A stretch of DNA of 64,000 bases. It comes from Hoeflea sp. Its GTDB lineage: Bacteria; Pseudomonadota; Alphaproteobacteria; Rhizobiales; Rhizobiaceae. The notes under the pieces were generated by a model. It was not told where the DNA came from, did not search any database, and worked only from the letters and a program-made list of their open reading frames with translations. The stretch's first letter is position 1, and the number at the start of each line of letters is the position of its first letter. Positions 57,986 through 64,000 of this stretch are shown one piece after another. Location of the stretch: assembly GCA_020637795.1 (NCBI GenBank), contig JACKJT010000002.1, forward strand, positions 620,001 through 684,000, in the 5' to 3' direction. Made by a program: the position numbers and the translations under genes.

Positions 57986-58633
57986 CTAACTCAGCGGCGA
58001 AATCTGGATTTCCACGCGGCGGTTGGCGGCGCGGCCCGCATCGGTGCCGTTGTCGGCGATCGGGCGGCTTTCGCCGAAGCCCTGCGTGTAGAAGCGGCGC
58101 GGGTCGTTGCCCTGCGAGATCAGGTAGCTCGACACCGACTGCGCCCGCTGCTGCGAGAGCGTCAGGTTGTAGCTGTCAGATCCGGTCGAATCGGTGTGGC
58201 CGGCCACGTCGACCAGCGAGCGGTTGAATTTCTGCAGCACCAGCGCCACCGAATTCAGTGTCGGGTAGAACTCGGGCTTGACCGCTGACTGGTCGCTGTC
58301 GAACGTGATGTTGGACGGCATGTTGAGAATGATCCGGTCGCCGACGCGCGTCACCGACACGCCGGTGCCCTGCAGCTGTGCCCGCAACTGGGCTTCCTGC
58401 TGGTCCATGTAGCCGCCGATCGCGCCGCCCGCCAGCGCGCCGATGCCGGCACCAATCAGCGCGTTGCGGCGGTCGTCGCCGCCGGCCAGCGTGCCGAGCG
58501 CCGCGCCGCCGAGCGCGCCAAGTGCTGCGCCGCCGGCCAGGTTGGAAACCTTCTGCTGACCGGTATAGGGATCGGTCGTGCAGCCGGAGACGAAGACGGC
58601 GGCAAGCGCCGCGATCAGGAGTTTGGATTTCAT
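57986..58633 (-). CDS. OmpA-family outer-membrane lipoprotein (YiaD-like)
   Basis: A 215-residue lipoprotein. The signal ends in FVSGC with the acylated cysteine near residue 18. A glycine-zipper region follows (LAGGAALGALGGAALGTLAGG and IGALAGGAIGGYMDQQ). The C-terminal OmpA domain has VDVAGHTDSTGSDSYNLTLSQQRAQSV and GFGESRPIADNGTDAGRAANRRVEI, including the peptidoglycan-binding Asp and Arg. It should tether the outer membrane to the wall. It is flanked by the two palindromic repeats. Confidence 0.94.
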   Translation of the reverse strand: MKSKLLIAALAAVFVSGCTTDPYTGQQKVSNLAGGAALGALGGAALGTLAGGDDRRNALIGAGIGALAGGAIGGYMDQQEAQLRAQLQGTGVSVTRVGDRIILNMPSNITFDSDQSAVKPEFYPTLNSVALVLQKFNRSLVDVAGHTDSTGSDSYNLTLSQQRAQSVSSYLISQGNDPRRFYTQGFGESRPIADNGTDAGRAANRRVEIQISPLS

Positions 58634-58819
58634 GATGGCCCCTCTTGGCGAAACTCGAAAATCGGACTTTAACGGAAAATGCGGCAGGATGATGAATATT
58701 CTGTCACCGCGAAATTAACCCTGCGCCGCGCGGCGCTGCCCCCGCGCCCCGCTCCGCCGCGACCGACCGGTCACGATGCCTCCGCCCCGGTCTCCGTCTG
58801 TTTCCGTACAACCCTGCTT

Positions 58820-58956
58820 TCGTCACCCCTGCCCCCCGGGCAAGACAAGCGAGGCGACGTCGTTGCCTCCGAGGATCCATTCCGTGATCCATCCACGTGC
58901 CGCATTGTGCCGAGAGATAGCGGAATGGATCCCAGGGTCGGGGCCCTGGGATGACG
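58820..58956. repeat. Palindromic intergenic repeat, copy B
   Basis: About 137 bp. It holds a perfect 12-bp inverted repeat, GGATCCATTCCG (58873-58884) and CGGAATGGATCC (58921-58932), a CCCAGGG/CCCTGGG hairpin at its right end, and CGTCA/TGACG ends. The stretch 58843-58879 aligns with 57749-57784 of copy A with few mismatches. It fills much of the 423-bp gap between the OmpA gene and the next; the rest shows no gene. Confidence 0.75.
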
Positions 58957-59056
58957 ACGACGGGGGCGTTTCATGACAGACACCCAGTGCCAGCGTTACA
59001 ACCGCGATTGTAGGAATCCATCGAAAGGAGGGCCATTAAGAGTTCAGATGAAATTG

Positions 59057-60121
59057 TCATGAGCATTCTCCTATTCGGAACGCGCCTGTACCCAAATTGT
59101 CAGACAGTTCATTGGTCGAAACTGCTATGCTGTTTGAACCATTCAACCGAGCGCGCTTCTTGCGATAATCACACCACCACCCCAGCACCGCCTCCACCCG
59201 GCCCTGGGTCACGGTCTCGCCGGTGATCGCAAGCGCGATCGAGGAGAGGCGGTGGCAATCGTGGGACGTATCGCGGCTGGCGAGGGTGAATTGCCGCTGC
59301 AATTTCCACTTTGCCTTTCTCCAAGCATCAAACTGCTTATATGTGAATTGACTTTGCAGGGCGCGAAGGCGCGCCACCTCCTCTTTGGTCTTCTTCACAT
59401 GTGTGTCCATTATCTTGTCCGCCTCGACCATGGCCGCCGACAAACCGGCAGGAAGCCCTGCCTCGTGCGCCGCAGCCTGACGGGCCTGCTCCAGCGCTCG
59501 CGCCTCCTGCCATTGCCGCCAGGTCTTGCCCTGCTCGCGCCAGGGAAAGGCATCCCCCGTCTGCGGCCTTTCGCAGCCCAAACTGGCATCTAGATCATCC
59601 GGATCGACGCGTTGGACGCTCGCCGGGTCATTGATGTCGGCGAAGGTGACCAGCAGCGGGCGGTGGGCCGGCGGGATCTCGCGGGTCTCGCCGCGGCTCG
59701 CGGCGACTGTCTTGATCTGTTCCAGCCAATAGCTGCGACCGTCACCGAACACAGCGATCCCACGCTGCTCGGCGCCCGAAATCAGCGCGAACAGATAGCG
59801 GCCCTCGCCCAGATCGACCACCGTCGCCTCACCGCGCACGTCGGACTGGAAACTTGGCGCATCAGGCAGAATATCGGGCGTATCGGCCCAGCGGACCTGC
59901 ACCACCGCACTGCCGCTGCGTTCCCCCGCGGGCGTCATCACCGTCACGGTGGTTTTCTGTCCCCAGCTGTAGGTAGGGAAGTTCAGCTTGTACAAGAGAT
60001 AAGGCAGCCCCACCAGGACAAGGAGCCAGATGGCGAGCTTGCGCAGCAGCCGCCTCGTAGCCCTGGGATTGAGCGGCGGCGCATCCACCGGAGGTCGCGT
60101 GCCAGGGCGTTGAGTCGTCAT
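59057..60121 (-). CDS. Membrane-anchored protein of unknown function
   Basis: A 354-residue protein. After a basic, Pro-rich tail, one helix (LAIWLLVLVGLPYLLYKL) anchors it in the inner membrane near residues 30-50. The outer part begins with a beta-rich region of about 120 residues (TTVTVMTPAGERSGSAVVQVRW), then a long helical stretch (QWQEARALEQARQAAAHEAG ... KKTKEEVARLRALQSQFTY). I do not recognise the family. The ATG at 60121 has a GAGGGAA site. It lies behind cckA in the same direction. Confidence 0.68.
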   Translation of the reverse strand: MTTQRPGTRPPVDAPPLNPRATRRLLRKLAIWLLVLVGLPYLLYKLNFPTYSWGQKTTVTVMTPAGERSGSAVVQVRWADTPDILPDAPSFQSDVRGEATVVDLGEGRYLFALISGAEQRGIAVFGDGRSYWLEQIKTVAASRGETREIPPAHRPLLVTFADINDPASVQRVDPDDLDASLGCERPQTGDAFPWREQGKTWRQWQEARALEQARQAAAHEAGLPAGLSAAMVEADKIMDTHVKKTKEEVARLRALQSQFTYKQFDAWRKAKWKLQRQFTLASRDTSHDCHRLSSIALAITGETVTQGRVEAVLGWWCDYRKKRARLNGSNSIAVSTNELSDNLGTGAFRIGECS

Positions 60122-60307
60122 CGCAATTCCCTCGTCCCGCCGACTCATCGCCATCTCCGCCATCTGCAACCCAGAGACGAGCATCGAACGGGCCGTCGCG
60201 CAACCCCGCAGTGGACGAACATGAAGATGTGGTTGATCGCCGGTTAGCGACGGCGCTGCCTGTTCATTCGCTGCATCCGACGGTTAGGTCAGCGATGCCC
60301 CCGCGCC

Positions 60308-62914
60308 TCAGGCGTCCAGCATCTCGCGCACGGCGGTGGCGAGTTGCTTGAGCGAGAACGGTTTTGCCAGGAAGCCGAACTTGGCGTCGGCGGGCAGGTT
60401 TTTCGCAAACGCGTCCTCGGCGTAGCCGGAGACGAAGATGAACTTCATGTCGGGATAGTCCTTGCGCAGCTCGGTCAAAAGCGTCGGCCCGTCCATCTCC
60501 GGCATCACCACGTCGGAGACGACGATGTCGACCTTGCCTTCGAGTTCCTGCAGCACCTCGAGCGCCTCGACGCCGGTGCCGGCCTCGTGCACCTCGTAGC
60601 CGCGCGCCTCGAGCATGCGTTTTCCCCCGCGCCTGACCGCTTCCTCGTCCTCGACCAGCAGCACAACCGCCGAGCCGCCGGTCAGATCCTCGGGCCCGTC
60701 GGCGGCGATCTTCGCCTGCTTCGCAGCACCCGCTTCAAGCGTGGCTGCGGCTTCGGCGGCGGCCACGGCCTTCTCGGCCTCGTCCTCGACATGCCGCGGC
60801 AGGTAGATGCGGAAAGTGGTGCCCGTGCCCACTTCGGAATCGGGATAGATGTAGCCGCCCGACTGCTTGACGATGCCGTAGACCATCGATAGCCCCAGCC
60901 CGGTGCCCTTGCCCACGTCCTTGGTGGTGAAGAACGGCTCGAAAATCTTTTCCAGGACGTCGGGCGCAATCCCCGTGCCCTGGTCGGCCACCTCGATCAG
61001 CACGTAGTCACCGATCTCCATGCCGCGGTGGTTGAGCCGCTCGACCTCATCCGCCTCTACGTTGCGGGTCCTGACCGTGATCGTGCCGCCCTCCGGCATG
61101 GCGTCGCGGGCGTTGACGGCGAGGTTGATCAACACCTGCTCGAACTGCCCCAGGTCGGTCTTGACCGGCCACAGGTCGCGGCCGAATTCAAGATCGAGCT
61201 TCACATTGGTGCCGATCAGCCGGTCGACCAACATCCGAAGATCGCCAATGACGTCGGTCATCGACAACACCGTCGGCCGCATCGTCTGCTTGCGCGAAAA
61301 CGCCAGCAACTGCCGCACCAGCACCGCGGCGCGGTTGGCGTTGCGCTTGATCTCGATGAGATCGGCGAAACTGGAATCGGCCGGCCTCAGCGACATCAGC
61401 AGATGATCCGCCGACAGCAGGATCGCGGTCAGCACATTGTTGAAATCGTGCGCGATGCCGCCGGCAAGCGTGCCGACCGCGTTCATCTTCTGGGTCTGCG
61501 CCATCTGCGCTTCCAGCGCCTTCTGCTCGGTGGTCTCGACCGCGTAGATGATCGCGGTCTCCTCCGGCGCCTCTTCCGAATGCTCGATCACCGCGTTGAC
61601 GTAGAAGCGGAAATGCCGCTCCTCATTGTCGGCGCGGCGGCTGTCGATCGGCGCGATGTCGCCCTGCTTGTCGGCCGCCTGGGAAAGCGCATCCTGGAAC
61701 GTCCTGCGGTCTTCCTCGCGCAGCACGGTTTCGAACAGCGATCCGCGCTCCATGTCGTCGCGGGTGACCAGGCCCGCGAACATCTGCAGGAACGGACCGT
61801 TGGTCCTCAGGATCTTGCCGTCGCCGTCGACCGAGGCGATCGCCATCGGCGTGTTGTTGAAGAAGCGGGTAAAGCGCATCTCGGCGCTGGCCGCGTCATG
61901 CACGCCCGAGCCACCCTCTTCCCGGCTGATGACGATGGTCCGGCTTTCGCCCGGCGCGCCGTCGCGCGTGGCCGAAACCCGGTGCACAAGCCGCACCGGC
62001 AGGCTCTGGCCGTTGGATTTCAAGAGATCGAGATCGAGCTGGGCGGTGCGGTTCAGTCCCGGTTCGGCCTGCACCGATTCGACCAGCGCCATGCCGGCGC
62101 CGGCGACGAGATCGCGCAGCATCAGCTTGCCCGGCAGGAACGAGGTCAGGTCGATGCCGAGCCAGTCGGCCAGCGTCGCGTTGAGATAGACAATCTCGCC
62201 GTCGCGGCCGGCAGAGAAGAAGCCGACCGGCGCATGATCGAGATAGTTGATGGCGTTCTGCAGCTCCTTGAACACCATTTCCTGTTCGGTGCGCTCGTGG
62301 CTGATGTCGGACAATTGCCAGGCCATCAGCGTGACGTCCTTTTCCGCCGAGGCGATGGGGCGGCCGCGCAGCCGGTACCAGTGGCCACCCTCGGTGCTCT
62401 CCTTGCCCGCGCCCAGCGGCTGGGTCATGCGGAACTCTTCCTGGCCCTCCCGGCCCTCGCGCATGGCGTTGGTCAGCCGGTAGACCGCTTCCGCCGACTC
62501 CCGGTGGCGCGACAGGATCGCCTCGATCGATTGCACATCGCTGGCACTGGTCGACCCAGTCAGGCGTCCGTAGGCGTGGTTGGCGTAGATCACCCTGTCC
62601 TTGTCGTCGGTGACGAGCGTGCCTTCGGGGTGGGTATCGATGAAGGCGCGCGCCAGAGGGTCGGCCGTGGTCTTCGGCATGATGTCGACAAAGCCGATCA
62701 CGGTGGAAACCAGGAAGAAGATCCCGACCACGGCAAGCACGCCGAGGATGCCAAGCATCAACTCGTTGTTGAGCCTGTCCTTGAACAGGAAGAAGGTGAT
62801 CGATGCGCCGATCATCACCAGCGCGAGGAAGATCAGCCTCGACACCGAGCGTGGTTTCGCGCTTCGGTCTACAAGCGCTGCCGGGTTTGCCGCCGCTGGT
62901 TTCGTCTCGGTCAT
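60308..62914 (-). CDS. cckA: Hybrid sensor histidine kinase CckA
   Basis: An 868-residue hybrid kinase. Two membrane helices lie near residues 25-40 and 52-75. PAS-like domains follow (from about residue 85 and onward). The phosphorylated His489 is in AGGIAHDFNNVLTAIL, the ATPase domain has VLINLAVNARDAMPEGG, DQGTGI and GKGTGLGLSMVYG, and the receiver Asp801 is in VVSDVVMPEMDG. In alphaproteobacteria CckA phosphorylates CtrA through ChpT and so controls the cell cycle, motility and division. The long upstream frame is non-coding. Confidence 0.96.
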   Translation of the reverse strand: MTETKPAAANPAALVDRSAKPRSVSRLIFLALVMIGASITFFLFKDRLNNELMLGILGVLAVVGIFFLVSTVIGFVDIMPKTTADPLARAFIDTHPEGTLVTDDKDRVIYANHAYGRLTGSTSASDVQSIEAILSRHRESAEAVYRLTNAMREGREGQEEFRMTQPLGAGKESTEGGHWYRLRGRPIASAEKDVTLMAWQLSDISHERTEQEMVFKELQNAINYLDHAPVGFFSAGRDGEIVYLNATLADWLGIDLTSFLPGKLMLRDLVAGAGMALVESVQAEPGLNRTAQLDLDLLKSNGQSLPVRLVHRVSATRDGAPGESRTIVISREEGGSGVHDAASAEMRFTRFFNNTPMAIASVDGDGKILRTNGPFLQMFAGLVTRDDMERGSLFETVLREEDRRTFQDALSQAADKQGDIAPIDSRRADNEERHFRFYVNAVIEHSEEAPEETAIIYAVETTEQKALEAQMAQTQKMNAVGTLAGGIAHDFNNVLTAILLSADHLLMSLRPADSSFADLIEIKRNANRAAVLVRQLLAFSRKQTMRPTVLSMTDVIGDLRMLVDRLIGTNVKLDLEFGRDLWPVKTDLGQFEQVLINLAVNARDAMPEGGTITVRTRNVEADEVERLNHRGMEIGDYVLIEVADQGTGIAPDVLEKIFEPFFTTKDVGKGTGLGLSMVYGIVKQSGGYIYPDSEVGTGTTFRIYLPRHVEDEAEKAVAAAEAAATLEAGAAKQAKIAADGPEDLTGGSAVVLLVEDEEAVRRGGKRMLEARGYEVHEAGTGVEALEVLQELEGKVDIVVSDVVMPEMDGPTLLTELRKDYPDMKFIFVSGYAEDAFAKNLPADAKFGFLAKPFSLKQLATAVREMLDA

Positions 62915-63206
62915 GAATCGCTCTTTCGCCCCGCCACGGATCCGTCCGGTTTGAATCACATTCCGCCGCTGATGGAAAGCCCAAACACCGCTGGCACCTG
63001 CTTCCCGCTCCAGTTTGCCGGGGAAACCGCGCCAGGCCCACAGTCGGGAGGCATATCCTCGCCACATTTCACCCGATACTGGAAAACCGCTTCATCCGGC
63101 TTGTGAACCGGGTGGAAAACAAGTCAAATGCGCTCCGGTCACGATCAAATCCGGTGGAGCGCCGCTGATTTCATCGGCTTTATCGACTGGAACGGGAGGA
63201 CGCCGG
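62915..63206. other. Divergent region between cckA and the fliO-like gene
   Basis: A 292-bp gap that must hold both promoters. No convincing -35/-10 pair or CtrA site (TTAA-N7-TTAA) was found by eye, and no RNA gene is apparent. Confidence 0.4.
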
Positions 63207-64000
63207 ATGCCGGACAATCTTTTGGGCGGCCAGGGTGCAACACTGTTGACCGCCATCATCATCGTCGCCGTGGCGCTGCTGGCGCTTGTCGGGGTGTTCT
63301 GGCTGATCCGCAACCGCGCCGCATCGACCTTCATCCGCGGCGGCAAGAACCGGCAGCCGCGGCTCGCCGTGCTCGATGCCACCGCCGTCGACACCCGCCG
63401 CCGGCTGGTGCTGATCCGCCGCGACGATGTCGAGCACCTGGTCATGATCGGCGGCCCGACCGACGTCGTCATCGAAAGCCGCATCGTGCACCCGGACCAG
63501 TCCGGAGGCGCCCGGCAAGCCGAGCAACAGCCCGCCGCGCCGGCCGCTCCGCGGCCGCAGCGCGCCTCCCAGCCCGCCCCGACGCAGCAACCCGCACCGG
63601 CGCCGCAACCGGCCCTGACACCCGCCCGTGCCGCATCGCCTCAAGCCCCCCAGCCTGTCCGCGCCCCGGCCCCGGCGTCCGCTTCAGTCCCCTCGCCCGA
63701 ACCCCGGATGCGCCCGGCCGAACCAGCGCCGCAGCCCGCTGCCCGTCAGCAACCCACCGTCTCCGCCGCCGCCCCGTCGCGCGGACCCGCGGCGCCGATC
63801 GCAACCGCCGCTGCGGCCACGGCCATTCAGGCCACCGGCTCGATCCGCGCCGAAGCCGCCGACCTGCTCGACAGCGCCAGGACGCGGGTGTTCGAGGAGC
63901 CAAGCTTCGACGACAGCGATCTCGACGATCTGGTCGACGTCCCGCCGGTCTCTGTTCGCCCGGCTCCAGCCCCGGCGGCAGCGGCCAGTGCTGCCGAACC
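63207..64000 (+). CDS. FliO-like flagellar biosynthesis protein (partial, 3' end outside window)
   Basis: The frame from ATG 63207 stays open to the window edge (264 codons). One membrane helix at residues 12-34 (LLTAIIIVAVALLALVGVFWLI) is followed by the FliO domain (PRLAVLDATAVDTRRRLVLI, then RDDVEHLVMIGGPTDVVIESR). From residue 95 the sequence becomes a very long Pro/Ala/Gln-rich linker, then a short acidic segment. FliO helps assemble the flagellar export gate. A GGGAGGA site precedes the ATG. Proximity to cckA is a rhizobial arrangement. Confidence 0.82.
   Translation, partial: MPDNLLGGQGATLLTAIIIVAVALLALVGVFWLIRNRAASTFIRGGKNRQPRLAVLDATAVDTRRRLVLIRRDDVEHLVMIGGPTDVVIESRIVHPDQSGGARQAEQQPAAPAAPRPQRASQPAPTQQPAPAPQPALTPARAASPQAPQPVRAPAPASASVPSPEPRMRPAEPAPQPAARQQPTVSAAAPSRGPAAPIATAAAATAIQATGSIRAEAADLLDSARTRVFEEPSFDDSDLDDLVDVPPVSVRPAPAPAAAASAAE

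Noticed and set aside
61028..63106. 692-codon open frame opposite cckA
   Set aside because: Antisense shadow rich in Arg and His; cckA motifs on the other strand are unequivocal.

Overview
The window is about 64 kb of GC-rich, densely coded bacterial chromosome. Gene families and gene order point to an alphaproteobacterium of the Hyphomicrobiales (Rhizobiales), probably in or near the Rhizobiaceae/Hoeflea group. The evidence is a cckA histidine kinase divergent from a fliO-like gene, a recA-alaS pair with icd nearby, a purC-purS-purQ-purL-bolA series leading to grxD, a DUF1476 (F1-ATPase zeta inhibitor) gene, and many rhizobial DUF families. I saw no tRNA or rRNA gene, no CRISPR array, no prophage and no complete insertion sequence. 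The species call is inference.

Layout. 0-7 kb: the tail of an upstream gene with its terminator, a large AsmA/YhdP-type envelope protein, a Bcp peroxiredoxin, a ferritin-like DUF455 protein, an M23 peptidase and a fasciclin protein. 7-10.2 kb: an RhlE-type helicase, then a small patch with a truncated LysR gene, a cupin and a small membrane protein. 10.3-16.4 kb: TfoX-like and DUF2256 genes, then a minus-strand cassette for molybdenum-hydroxylase maturation (CoxD-like MoxR ATPase, CoxE-like VWA protein, split XdhC pair, MoCF/MocA fusion), followed by a flavin reductase. No hydroxylase structural gene lies in view. 16.5-23 kb: a solute-binding protein with a P1 peptidase, purB, small membrane proteins, an RBBP9-type hydrolase, an HpcH/HpaI aldolase and DUF1476.

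23.3-31 kb: purine synthesis (purC, purS, purQ, purL) interleaved with a lipoprotein, then bolA, a Lys/Arg-rich protein, a phosphodiester glycosidase, monothiol glutaredoxin, YtoQ and DUF2461. 31-45 kb: a DUF1176 protein, a Bcr/CflA exporter, an inositol-phosphatase-like gene with ttcA, glutaminase, rpsD with a structured leader, pepT, DUF1810, a ferric-reductase-like membrane protein with a Tat-exported partner, an unrecognised secreted protein, a HerA-like ATPase, murI, trmJ and a GNAT gene.

45.8-64 kb: icd, a DedA pair, a GyrI-like protein, DUF1883, an AraC-GyrI regulator, an unusual YbjQ-YidD-like gene pair, alaS, recA with an SOS operator inside its promoter, psuK-psuG for pseudouridine breakdown, an orphan BrnA-like protein, two related palindromic intergenic repeats flanking an OmpA lipoprotein, an unrecognised membrane-anchored protein, cckA, and the start of a fliO-like gene cut by the window edge.

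Most of the window is conserved housekeeping sequence. The least ordinary parts are the YbjQ/YidD-like pair (50.4-51.1 kb), the secreted orphan at 41 kb, the palindromic repeats at 57.6-59 kb and the hairpin at the 5' end of the rpsD transcript.
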